Below are positions 16,277 to 24,869 of a stretch of DNA of 64,000 bases, piece after piece. The number at the start of each line of letters is the position of its first letter. Position 1 is the first letter of the stretch. Under the pieces are notes generated by a model, which had not been told where the DNA came from, made no database searches, and saw nothing but the letters and a program-made list of their open reading frames with translations. Position numbers and translations under genes: made by a program. Origin of the DNA: Bradyrhizobium sp. SZCCHNS1050 (GTDB lineage Bacteria; Pseudomonadota; Alphaproteobacteria; Rhizobiales; Xanthobacteraceae); assembly GCF_032484785.1 (NCBI RefSeq), contig NZ_JAUETR010000001.1, positions 4,963,501 to 5,027,500 on the forward strand. Reading direction: 5' to 3'.

Positions 16277-18055
16277 TCACGCCACCAGCACGGCCTCGGC
16301 GCCGAGCACCGCATCGGCGCCGTCGGTGACGGTCTTTTCCAGGGACGGCGCCTGCACGGCAAAGGTCTCGGCGAAGAAGCGGGCGAGGGCGACGTGACGG
16401 GCGCCGATGGTCTCGCTCTCGCTGCGCGCGGCCAGCGCCTCGTTGGCCAGCATGCAGCCGCCGAGCGCCGAGCCGAACAGGCGCAGATAGGGCGTGGCGC
16501 CGGCGAGGGCGTCGTTCGGGGCTGTCGCCAGCTTCTCCAACAGCCAGCGGCTGGAGCGGTCGAGCGCGCCGAGCGCGTCGCGCAGCTTGGCGCCTGTCGT
16601 GCCGAACGCCGGATCGTTGGAGGCCTCGACGCGGCGGACGATGTCGGTGAGCTCGTCGAGCAGCTTGAACACCGAGGCGCCGCCGTTCGCACCCAGTTTG
16701 CGGGTGACGAGGTCGATCGCCTGGATACCGTTGGTGCCCTCGTAGATCGCGGTGATGCGCGCGTCGCGATAGTGCTGCGCAGCGCCGGTCTCCTCGATGA
16801 AGCCCATGCCGCCATGGATCTGCACGCCGAGATAGGCGACCTCGTTGCCGATGTCGGTGGAGAACGCCTTGGCGATCGGCGTCAGCAGCGCGCCGCGCGC
16901 GGCCGCCTCGGCGCGCACGGCGGGATCCTTGGCGCGCACGGCGACGTCGAGCGCCACGGCGGTCGCGTAGCAGATCGAGCGCGACGCGGCGGTCAGGACG
17001 CGCATCTGCATCAGCATGCGCTTGACGTCGGGATGGGCGATGATCGCGTCCGAGCCGGTGCCTTTGCTGCCGACGGCGCGGCCTTGGCGGCGGTCCTGCG
17101 CGTAGGCGAGCGCCTGCTGATAGGCGCGATCGGCGACGCCGACGCCTTCGAGGCCGACTCCGAGCCGCGCCTGGTTCATCATCGTGAACATGCAGCGCAT
17201 GCCGGCGTTTTCTTCGCCGATGAGATAGCCGATGGCGCCGCCATTGTCGCCCATCGTCATGGTGCAGGTCGGCGAGGCGTGCATGCCGAGCTTGTGCTCG
17301 ACGCCGGTGGCGTAGATGTCGTTGCGGGCGCCGAGCGAGCCGTCGGCATCGACGAGGAATTTCGGGATCAGGAACAGCGAGATGCCCTTGGTGCCGGCCG
17401 GCGCGTCCGGCAGCCGCGCGAGCACGAAATGCACGATGTTGTCGGTCATGTCGTGGTCGCCATAGGTGATGAAGATCTTGGCTCCGGTGATGCGGTAGCT
17501 GCCGTCCGCGGCCCGCTCGGCGCGGGTACGCAAGGCGCCGACGTCGGAGCCGGCCTGCGGCTCGGTCAGTTGCATCGTGCCGGTCCATTCGCCGGAGATC
17601 AGCTTGTCGAGATAGATGTCCTTCAGCTCCTTGCTGCCATGGGCATCGAGCGCCTCGATGGCCGACAAGGTCAGCAGCGGGCACAGGCCGAAGGCGACGT
17701 TGGCCGCGCTCCAGATCTCGGTGCAGGCGGCGTTGATGGCGAGCGGCAGGCCCTGGCCGCCATGCGCCTCGGGGCCGGACACCGCGTTCCAGCCGGCCTC
17801 GGTCCAGCGCTTGTAGGCATCCGGCCAGCCCGGCGCGGTGGTGACCTTCTTGTCGGCGAGCTTGACGCCGTTCCTGTCGCCGATCTGGTTGAGCGGGGCG
17901 AGCACGTCGGTGGCGAACTTGCCGGCTTCCTCGAGCACGGCGGCGGTGATGTCGGGGTCGAAATCGCCGTAATGGCCGGCCTCGACCGCCGCCTTCAGCC
18001 CGGCGCCATGGTTGAGGGCGAGCAGCATGTCGTTGAGCGGGGCGCGATAGGTCAT
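16277..18055 (-). CDS. Acyl-CoA dehydrogenase with C-terminal extension domain (DmdC-like)
   Basis: FAD enzyme that oxidises acyl-CoA to enoyl-CoA; 592 residues, longer than classical (about 380) and matching the subgroup with an extra C-terminal helical domain that includes 3-methylmercaptopropionyl-CoA dehydrogenase-like proteins. Start at 18055 (MTYRAPLNDMLLALNHGAG) with GAGGA upstream; the frame stays open to 18358 but without similarity. Seen: QLTEPQAGSDVGALRTRA (FAD-binding), TKGISLFLIPKFLV, GENAGMRCMFTMMNQARLGVG, and QIHGGMGFIEE with the YRDARITAIYEGTNGIQAIDL block containing the catalytic glutamate. Substrate not resolved. Confidence 0.9.
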   Translation of the reverse strand: MTYRAPLNDMLLALNHGAGLKAAVEAGHYGDFDPDITAAVLEEAGKFATDVLAPLNQIGDRNGVKLADKKVTTAPGWPDAYKRWTEAGWNAVSGPEAHGGQGLPLAINAACTEIWSAANVAFGLCPLLTLSAIEALDAHGSKELKDIYLDKLISGEWTGTMQLTEPQAGSDVGALRTRAERAADGSYRITGAKIFITYGDHDMTDNIVHFVLARLPDAPAGTKGISLFLIPKFLVDADGSLGARNDIYATGVEHKLGMHASPTCTMTMGDNGGAIGYLIGEENAGMRCMFTMMNQARLGVGLEGVGVADRAYQQALAYAQDRRQGRAVGSKGTGSDAIIAHPDVKRMLMQMRVLTAASRSICYATAVALDVAVRAKDPAVRAEAAARGALLTPIAKAFSTDIGNEVAYLGVQIHGGMGFIEETGAAQHYRDARITAIYEGTNGIQAIDLVTRKLGANGGASVFKLLDELTDIVRRVEASNDPAFGTTGAKLRDALGALDRSSRWLLEKLATAPNDALAGATPYLRLFGSALGGCMLANEALAARSESETIGARHVALARFFAETFAVQAPSLEKTVTDGADAVLGAEAVLVA

Positions 18056-18344
18056 GGCGTGTCCTCGGGGGTCGAAATTGGCCGGTTTGGCCGCCGTCAT
18101 CCCATGAAACCGGCCGGGTCTCAACTTTTTCGCAAGCCGTTGCGGCGGGCGGCCGCGGCGGACCCGGCGGGACAGGGTAAAGGCTTGTTCAGATTGACGA
18201 ATCGGCGAGCGCGGCGGATCACCCGGAGCCCGCGCAAATTTCCTGCGGCGCAGCGGTTGAAATGGGCCGGCGCGCTCTGTAGACCACGGGCGCCGATCCG
18301 GAATCGCATGGCGCCCGCGCGCCATGCCGATCCGCCGGGCGTGA

Positions 18345-18419
18345 TGGGGCGTAGCCAAGCGGTAAGGCAGCGGATTTTGATTCCGCCATTCGGAGGTTCG
18401 ATCCCTCCCGCCCCAGCCA
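18345..18419 (+). tRNA. tRNA-Gln (anticodon TTG)
   Basis: Acceptor TGGGGCG at 18345-18351 pairs with CGCCCCA at 18409-18415; discriminator G at 18416 and encoded CCA at 18417-18419. Anticodon stem GCGGA/TCCGC with loop TTTTGAT gives anticodon TTG at 18377-18379. T arm GGAGGTTCGATCCCTCC is intact. A decayed integrase gene lies about 130 bases downstream, so this tRNA is a likely past integration site. Confidence 0.95.
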
Positions 18420-18544
18420 GATTTCCGGAGCCCAGTCGGGATCTTATATTTTTACGATTTTGTTGTTCTGAACCTCGCCAGGCGCCGCATTCCGAAACTC
18501 TGTTTGCGTTGTGTTCGCCAAAACGTGCGCTCGTCGTTTGCGTG

Positions 18545-19121
18545 CTGCCGCAAGGATGCGCGGAGCCGTGCGCTTGGCGTAGCCGGCGTTACTCCGGGCC
18601 AAGGATTCGGGATATCCCTGGCGAATTCGGCCGGGTACAGTCGACGAACCACGCGCCATGCCTTGCGGCACAGGCCAACGAATTTCTCGCCGCGCCGAAA
18701 GAGTGTGCTCTCGCCCGCGTCATCCTGATGAACATTTCGTAGAGCTTATCAGCGGCACGCGGGGTGATACTCTTGATCGGCAAGCACCCGATGCGCTCGC
18801 CTCCTTTGTTGCGCACGTCGCAGATGGCTTGCATGCTGTGCTCGTAGCCGGGTCGCGAGCGCTTCGAGACCTTTTCAAGACATGCCTTTGTCTGCCTATA
18901 TTCGCGGAAAAGCCAATCAACCGAGCCGACGCGCGCTACAGAAGCCTTTGGATTGGGGATGCCCTTTCGATTTTGGCATCGGCATCACTCCACGTCTCGT
19001 CGTTGTCAGAATCACTGTCATCCGAAGGCAGCCGATCATTGGCACAATCAAGCTCTCCGATGTTCCATGCTCCTCGGCGAGCGCCAATGAGTGCGGGCTT
19101 CGGCATACTTCCTGCCTGCAC
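18545..19121 (-). pseudogene. Decayed tyrosine integrase, frameshifted and lacking its catalytic domain
   Basis: Reading leftward, remnants of a phage/island integrase are spread over different frames: one frame gives VDWLFREYRQTKACLEKVSK, GYEHSMQAICDVRNKGG and CLPIKSITPRAADKLYEM; after a frameshift near 18719, another gives GEKFVGLCRKAWRVVRRLYP and FARDIPNPWPGVTP. These match the SAM-like N-terminal half of tyrosine recombinases found in bradyrhizobial islands (family judgement by eye). The C-terminal half with the R-H-R-Y residues is missing. An upstream frame change is also likely near 18950. Lies beside tRNA-Gln, marking the left end of the accessory region. Confidence 0.7.
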
Positions 19122-19343
19122 GATCTGATCGAAGACGTTGAGGGGAGCGCAGATGAAAGCGGCTATGGCCTCACGGGTGATGAGCCGGGGCTTGAGCGAT
19201 GACGAGAGAGTCGTCTGCCTTGGCTTGGCGAGATCTTGGTAACAGATCCTAGATTCTTCGTGCCCGTTCTATCTTTTTCGGCGTAGTTCGCTATCCTTGT
19301 TACGACATGAAAGATATCATCGTCATACATCGATGTGCGTGCA

Positions 19344-19826
19344 ATGGAGTTGCTGGAGATGAACAAGCAGGGTGGAGGCGTCGAGATCGCGAAGGGAAAT
19401 CCCTTTCACGCAGATGTCGTCCGTATGCTCAGAGACGCAGACGAATATTATGCGTCGCTTTACCCGCAAGAAAGCAACCACTTGATCGATGTGAATGAGT
19501 TGGCGAAGGACGATACTCTTTTCTTCGTCGCTCAGATCAACGACAGGGTGATTGGCTGCACGGCCCTCGTCTTGTCACCTGACTATGGTGAGTTGAAACG
19601 CATGTATGTAGATCCTGCCTATAGGGGGCTGGGGGTCGCGCAAGATCTGCTGGATACGATCGTGCAGGCCTCGCGAGGGGCAGGGCTATCTTGTATTCGT
19701 TTGGAAACCGGATATTTGCAGCATTCCGCGATAGCATTGTATCGAAAGAACGGCTTCTTCGAAATTCCGCCGTTTGGCGGTTACGGCATTGACCCGCTGA
19801 GCATATTCATGCAGCGCGACCTCTAG
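19344..19826 (+). CDS. GNAT-family N-acetyltransferase
   Basis: Acyl-CoA-dependent N-acyltransferase, 160 residues from ATG at 19344 (GTG at 19335 and ATG at 19359 are alternatives; GGAG motifs occur before 19359). Core: LFFVAQINDRVIGCTALVL, ELKRMYVDPAYRGLGVAQDLLD (acetyl-CoA pyrophosphate loop R-x-x-G-L-G) and LETGYLQHSAIALYRKNGF. Target unknown. Stands alone near the left end of the island, oriented towards the M20/amidase operon, and may or may not belong with it. Confidence 0.85.
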   Translation: MELLEMNKQGGGVEIAKGNPFHADVVRMLRDADEYYASLYPQESNHLIDVNELAKDDTLFFVAQINDRVIGCTALVLSPDYGELKRMYVDPAYRGLGVAQDLLDTIVQASRGAGLSCIRLETGYLQHSAIALYRKNGFFEIPPFGGYGIDPLSIFMQRDL

Positions 19827-19955
19827 CAAACTGCTGAATGTCCCACAGGCATCTGCCTGCACTTTGGTGCCGATGTTGGACTCTGTCGTTGTCTTGGTCG
19901 TTGCGCGGTATTCGCTCTTCTGCGCAGCGGCCGCAGGCGGCCTATTTGAGGAGCA

Positions 19956-21143
19956 TCAAGTGGACGCCAGTTCCCTAAGGGCTATGCGCTTCAACAGCAG
20001 CGCGGCACGCTCGATATTGCGATCGTCGAAATCATATGAGGGGCTGTGCAGGCTGGCAGCACCGTCCGCCCCCTGACCAATCAAGCAATATGCTCCCGGG
20101 ACCTTTTGTAGAAAGAAGGAAAAGTCCTCTCCGGCCATGCTCGGACGAACGTTGCTCAGGATGTCGTCTTGATCAAGCAAGCTGTCTGCAACGCTGGTCA
20201 CGAGAGCAGCGCGGTCCGCATGATTGATCGTGGCTGGATAGAGCTTCTTGTAGGTCACCAATCCCGTCAAATCATGGGCATCGCAGACGTGGTCCACGAT
20301 ATCTCGGATCTTCTTCTCAATAGTCGATTGAACGTCCGTACAATATGTACGAACCGTGCCGACACAGTCGACCCGATCGGGAATCATGCTGCCCTTGAGA
20401 GGGCTTCCGCCGTGAATGCCTCCGATAGATATGACGGCAGCCTCCGCGGGATCCACATAGCGCGATACGACGTTTTGCAGCATCGAAATGATGTTTGCGG
20501 TGGCAACGATCGGATCCCTCGTCTGGTGGGGAATTCCGCCATGGCCACCCGCTCCAAGGACGGAGATTTCGATTCGGTCCGCCGCGGCCATCACCGCCCC
20601 GCTATTGATGGCGATCTTTCCGATTGGAAGCCATGGCGCATTATGAATTGCATAGATCGAGCTGAGCGGGAATCTCTCAAGCAATCCATCTTCGATCATC
20701 GCTTTTGCACCCGCTCCCCCCTCCTCAGCGGGCTGGAAGATGCAACATACGGTTCCGGAAAACTCACGGTTCGCTGAAAGCTCTCGTGCGGTGGCGAGCA
20801 GAATGGCCATGTGGCCGTCGTGACCACACGCATGCATGCAGCCGCTGTTCTGCGACTGCCAAGCAAGACCCGTCTGCTCCGTCAATTCCAGGCCGTCCAG
20901 CTCTGCCCTCAACCCCACATGCTTTCTGGGGCCAGTCCCTTTAATGCCGCGAATGATGCCGACCACGCCGGTTCCGCCGATCCCGGTCTGTATCTCGTCG
21001 GCACCGAGCGCTTGCAGACACTCCACAACCATCGCCGACGTCTTGAGCTCCTTGTACCCTAACTCCGGAATCGAATGCAGCGCCCTGCGGATGCGTATCG
21101 CTTGATCGAGAGTGCCTGGCTGCAGTGCGTCACGCAATGACAT
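19956..21143 (-). CDS. M20 family amidohydrolase (hippurate hydrolase / N-acyl-amino-acid deacylase type)
   Basis: Di-zinc peptidase-fold hydrolase that removes acyl groups from N-acylated amino acids or similar amides; 395 residues, cytoplasmic. The start at 21143 (MSLRDALQPGTLDQ) has AAGGAG 6 bases upstream. Metal sites visible: LRAELDGLELTE, SGCMHACGHDGHMAILLATA, FQPAEEGGAGAKAMIEDG, and the late PSMAGEDFSFF and SLHSPSYDF blocks. The dimerisation (lid) domain contains GAGGHGGIPHQTRDPI. Last gene of a leftward operon: oxygenase, EamA transporter, amidase (47-base gap), this gene. Fits a deacylation step on the pathway product or an intermediate. Confidence 0.9.
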   Translation of the reverse strand: MSLRDALQPGTLDQAIRIRRALHSIPELGYKELKTSAMVVECLQALGADEIQTGIGGTGVVGIIRGIKGTGPRKHVGLRAELDGLELTEQTGLAWQSQNSGCMHACGHDGHMAILLATARELSANREFSGTVCCIFQPAEEGGAGAKAMIEDGLLERFPLSSIYAIHNAPWLPIGKIAINSGAVMAAADRIEISVLGAGGHGGIPHQTRDPIVATANIISMLQNVVSRYVDPAEAAVISIGGIHGGSPLKGSMIPDRVDCVGTVRTYCTDVQSTIEKKIRDIVDHVCDAHDLTGLVTYKKLYPATINHADRAALVTSVADSLLDQDDILSNVRPSMAGEDFSFFLQKVPGAYCLIGQGADGAASLHSPSYDFDDRNIERAALLLKRIALRELAST

Positions 21144-21189
21144 ATCATCTCCTTCGTCTCGAAGCGGGCGTCCTCGTCGCTGCGACCCG

Positions 21190-22641
21190 CTACGCCAGCT
21201 TCTGGATGTTCTCGGACAAGGCCATTGCCTCCGACCTTCCACGAACAGGAGCGAGTTGGTGAAACGACAGCATGTCCTCCAGGGCGGCCGCACAGGAAAT
21301 GACGTCGTGGTCGCCATTTGTCGGCCCGATCACCTGCAGTCCTACTGGAAGACCCGACCGCGTCACACCGCAAGGCAGCGACAACGCAGGAAGACCGGCC
21401 ACGGCCGCAACGTAGGTCAACGCTGTCCAGTCGAAATAGCCATCGAATACATGGCCTGCACATTCAACTACGGTCGGCTGATCGATCGGATGAGCCGGCA
21501 CGATTGTCGACGGACATATCAAGAGATCATATGTTTCGAAGAAATCAGCCACATGCTGCACGATGCGAACCCGCGCCTGTTCGGCTTCAAGCATCTGGTC
21601 GATCGTCAGCTTCAGCCCCTCGGTCACGTTCTCCCTGATATCGGTTGATCTCACCAGCGTACCCTGCTTCCTCAGGACGCTACCAAGGCCGCACGCCAAT
21701 ACGTAAGCACGCATCACTCGAAAACATCGCTGGACACCATCTAGATTCGGAGACGCCTGATCCACGATGACGCCATTGGCCTGAAGTCGCGCCGCGGCAT
21801 TTTGCACGATGCAAGCGACTTCGGGGTCCACAGGGCCGATGTTCAGATCAGCAGAGAAGGCGACTCGCTTCGGCAACTTCTGGACTTCAGCCGCGCTGGC
21901 AAACGACCGCAATGGACGTGGTTTGGAAAGCAGATCCCTGTGGGTCTCGCCCGACATGGCGTCAAGGAACATTGCAAGATCGACGACGTTTCGCGCCATG
22001 GGGCCTTGGACGGCTAGCGTCTGATCAACGGATGCGCGGTTAGCCATCGCGACCCGCCCCGGCGACGGCCTCATCCCAACAACGCCACAAAAGCTCGCGG
22101 GAATGCGCAAGGATCCCCCCATGTCAGAGCCATGAGCAAGCCACGTCATATTCAACGCCAGAGCAGCAGCCGAACCGGACGATGATCCCCCCGGCGAATA
22201 TTTGACGTTCCACGGGTTCAAACACGGGTCAAAGACCGGATTCAGAGAATTGAATCCAACGCCGAGTTCAGGGACGTTGGACTTTCCAAATACAAGTCCC
22301 CCTTCGTCTTCGATGTGCTGGACGACCGCATCAGTGAAGGCTGGAACATGATCGCTATATATGAGAGATCCGGCCGTCGATCGAACCCCGGACACTTTCT
22401 GAAGGTCCTTGATGACCAGCGGCAGGCCAGACAGTTGGCCGCGCTCGTCGCGAGGCTTCTGCATCAATTTTGATGCACGATCATGCGCCCTATCGAAGCA
22501 GAGCGTCGGCAGGGCGTTGACGGTCGAGTTGACCTCGCCGACGCGCTGTTCCACGGCATCAAGGCAATCATGCGGAGTCACGTCACCGCGTCTAAGCAGG
22601 GACACGATCTCAACAGCCGAATAGTCGAGCAAGGCGTTCAT
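21190..22641 (-). CDS. Amidase signature family hydrolase
   Basis: Ser-Ser-Lys amidase of 483 residues. Lys78 lies in SGLPLVIKDLQKVSG; the glycine/serine-rich signature is YSPGGSSSGSAAALAL (Ser153-157) and the nucleophile is Ser177 in GSDMGGSLRIPA, followed by GVVGMRPSPGRV. Family members hydrolyse simple or complex amides; the substrate cannot be told from sequence. ATG overlaps the stop of the upstream transporter by four bases, so the two are translationally coupled. Confidence 0.9.
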   Translation of the reverse strand: MNALLDYSAVEIVSLLRRGDVTPHDCLDAVEQRVGEVNSTVNALPTLCFDRAHDRASKLMQKPRDERGQLSGLPLVIKDLQKVSGVRSTAGSLIYSDHVPAFTDAVVQHIEDEGGLVFGKSNVPELGVGFNSLNPVFDPCLNPWNVKYSPGGSSSGSAAALALNMTWLAHGSDMGGSLRIPASFCGVVGMRPSPGRVAMANRASVDQTLAVQGPMARNVVDLAMFLDAMSGETHRDLLSKPRPLRSFASAAEVQKLPKRVAFSADLNIGPVDPEVACIVQNAAARLQANGVIVDQASPNLDGVQRCFRVMRAYVLACGLGSVLRKQGTLVRSTDIRENVTEGLKLTIDQMLEAEQARVRIVQHVADFFETYDLLICPSTIVPAHPIDQPTVVECAGHVFDGYFDWTALTYVAAVAGLPALSLPCGVTRSGLPVGLQVIGPTNGDHDVISCAAALEDMLSFHQLAPVRGRSEAMALSENIQKLA

Positions 22642-23546
22642 CGCTGGTGTGCCCCTTCGAAGATGAGTAAAGCGGTGCCCGCCACTGCCGTGATTGCGCC
22701 CAGGAGCGAACTTGCATTCGGTCTCTCACCCCGCGTAAGCCAGAGCAGAAGCAGGAGCACCAGCGGCGTCGAGGACGCGTATGTCATCGATATTGCGATT
22801 TTTCCGCTCGTGATCGCCAGCATAAGAAGCGTCAGGCCGCCGCACATTCCAACGAGCGCACTCACAACGATCTTGGCGTAAACGGTAGCTGAGCTGGCGT
22901 CTGTCCTGATGTCGTCGCTGCGGGTCCGGCCCATGATGACAAACAATAGGGACGCTGCGCAGAACCGTATTGTCGTCGCCATGATGGGCGACGTTCCCGC
23001 CGTTACGACGGGAGTCGAGATCAGCGTGCCGATCGCCTGGCATCCGGCTGCAAGAACCGCCAATGCGACGCCCGTGTTCTGACGTTCGGCGTTGAGATGT
23101 CCATTCAGGGGAGCGCCGGCGCCTCCTCTGAAGGCAATGACAATCAACGCCCCAGTCAGTACAAGAAGAATACCAACTCCCGCCTCTATCGTGGTCCTCT
23201 TGTGATAGATGGCAGCCTCCAGCACGGCGCCGATAACGACGTTGGACGAGAATATGATGCTGGTCTTCTTCGGCCCGATTTTGCTGATGGCGGCAATGAG
23301 AGACAGGTCGCCGACCACAATTCCAATGAGGCTCGATGCCGCGAGCGTCAGCGCGTCCGCGACACTCACGCGAAGCGGAACATCGGCGATGAACAGCACC
23401 GGTAGCATGAAAAAAGACGCGAAGATCATTCGCGTCTTCGTGAACTCGAAAACACCTGTGGTGCGACTGACGTCAGCGGCAATGAGGCTACTGATCGCCA
23501 GGCACGCAGCGGTTCCAAGCCCGGCAACTTCGACGCCGACCGTCAT
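22638..23546 (-). CDS. EamA/DMT-family transporter
   Basis: Integral inner-membrane protein of 302 residues with about ten hydrophobic segments in two EamA repeats, e.g. AACLAISSLIAADVS, MIFASFFMLPVLFI, GVGILLVLTGALIVIAF and LLGAITAVAGTALLIF. The family mostly exports amino acids and small metabolites. It is bracketed by four-base overlaps with the upstream oxygenase and the downstream amidase, so it is part of the leftward operon. The rightward operon has its own EamA gene, an unusual doubling in one locus. Confidence 0.88.
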   Translation of the reverse strand: MTVGVEVAGLGTAACLAISSLIAADVSRTTGVFEFTKTRMIFASFFMLPVLFIADVPLRVSVADALTLAASSLIGIVVGDLSLIAAISKIGPKKTSIIFSSNVVIGAVLEAAIYHKRTTIEAGVGILLVLTGALIVIAFRGGAGAPLNGHLNAERQNTGVALAVLAAGCQAIGTLISTPVVTAGTSPIMATTIRFCAASLLFVIMGRTRSDDIRTDASSATVYAKIVVSALVGMCGGLTLLMLAITSGKIAISMTYASSTPLVLLLLLWLTRGERPNASSLLGAITAVAGTALLIFEGAHQR

Positions 23547-24352
23547 TCGACGTTAGCCGTCTCGACTGTTGCGTCATCAGACCTGGTATCGTCTGGATAG
23601 ATGTCTTCCATCGAGTTGTGCGTTATGGAATCCGACACCATGTCTTCCGGCGACGCAAACGTCAGGACCACAACGGTTCTCTTGGTAGATCCCGTCAGGG
23701 GCGCCACACGATGCAGTGTCGTATTCGCCTTCATAAAATAGCAATGTCCGCTGTTGACGTAGAGAGACCGAACGACGTTGTCTTGCAGGACCCGCCGGAG
23801 GTATGGCTCAGTCGAGCCTTTCTGCCATTCGACGTTCGAGAGGTACTCGACGCGTCCCCCGAGGAGCGGATCTGGAGCCTCAATTACAAAAATGAGGGCA
23901 TAGGCATAATCGTCCCAATGCCATCCATGGGTGTCGCCAGGCTCGCACTGGCTGTTGATGATATACTCCTCGGGTCGGTAAGGAACCCGTTCAATGTTCT
24001 CACCGGCGAGCTTCCGGAGGAAGGAGAGAACCGCGTCGCTATTGAAGATGGCCGGAATAATCCCGTCATGTTGACAAATAGCGTCACGCCCGACGCTGCT
24101 GTAGGCTCTTGGTGTGTTGCCGCTTTCCTTGATGGTCAGCTTTCGCCGCTTCGACTCCCGGTCGAGCAGGATATTGGCTTCGCTGGTGAGCGCTTCGACC
24201 ATATCCTTCGGAAGAAGCTGATCGATGACAGCGACGTGATTGCTCCTGAACGTTTGTGACAGCTGATCGATGGCGGCTTGCGACAGGCCGCCAATGTGAC
24301 TGGCTAGGCGCAGCTCGGTGTCTGTGGGCGTGCAGTTTGCTGACAGATTCAT
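23543..24352 (-). CDS. Fe(II)/2-oxoglutarate oxygenase, BesD/ArpA-like, probable amino-acid hydroxylase
   Basis: 269 residues; start at 24352 (MNLSANCTPTDTELRL) with GAGG 6 bases upstream. Iron ligands appear as GDTHGWHWDDYAYAL (His145, Asp147) and TTLHRVAPL (His214); Arg225 in GSTKRTVVVLTF should bind 2-oxoglutarate. Spacing and context resemble BesD-type enzymes that act on free amino acids. BesD halogenases have Gly instead of Asp in the HxD position to make room for chloride; here Asp is present, so hydroxylation is expected (inference). First gene of the leftward operon, divergent from the ALAS-like gene. Confidence 0.75.
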   Translation of the reverse strand: MNLSANCTPTDTELRLASHIGGLSQAAIDQLSQTFRSNHVAVIDQLLPKDMVEALTSEANILLDRESKRRKLTIKESGNTPRAYSSVGRDAICQHDGIIPAIFNSDAVLSFLRKLAGENIERVPYRPEEYIINSQCEPGDTHGWHWDDYAYALIFVIEAPDPLLGGRVEYLSNVEWQKGSTEPYLRRVLQDNVVRSLYVNSGHCYFMKANTTLHRVAPLTGSTKRTVVVLTFASPEDMVSDSITHNSMEDIYPDDTRSDDATVETANVE

Positions 24353-24866
24353 TGCAACCTCAATTTCGCTGCTGAAAGAGCCAGGGCGGATCCCCCCGCC
24401 CGAGGACGTGCGGCTATGCATCGCGCGCGTCGCGACTGCCTCCGTCGTTCTGTACGGTGCCTGTGGGCCATGGAAGTATCGATACCGTATTTTTCGGATA
24501 TGGCCGCCCGCGGTGGTCGTCGGTAGCTATGGACGACAGGGCATTGGGCTCGCTCTGCTTCGCGTTGAAGGCGACAAATCACAAAGGATGGCGTCGGTGA
24601 GCGAGAGCCAAGCAGGATGCGGCGCGATATTGCGAATGTTCGACGCGGCTCCTTGGCGTTCAGTATCGTGTCACAAAGTTAAGGAGTGCGTCTCCGACGG
24701 ACATCCTCCCTACGTCACGCCGCCTGTTCGGCGTTCATCGCCGGTGCCGTTCGCCGCGGCGCTGCTTGCCTGCTAATCACCGTGTCATCCACCGCCGCTC
24801 GGAGCTCTCTCTCAAGCCACCTCGACTTCACCGACGATGTGTTCGCTCAATAGAGTGGAATCAGCG
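24353..24866. promoter_or_regulatory. Divergent control region between the two biosynthetic operons
   Basis: 514 bases separate the starts of the two operons and should hold both promoters. A perfect 10-base palindrome GTATCGATAC lies at 24477-24486, followed by an AT-rich stretch. I could not find a convincing 18-20 base lux-box dyad by eye, so direct LuxR control is unproven. No gene is convincing here, although a plus-strand frame stays open through much of it. Confidence 0.4.
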
Positions 24867-24869
24867 ATG

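Noticed and set aside
16016..18742. 908-codon plus-strand frame spanning the acyl-CoA dehydrogenase and tRNA-Gln
   Set aside because: Runs through the tRNA and antisense to a well-supported gene.
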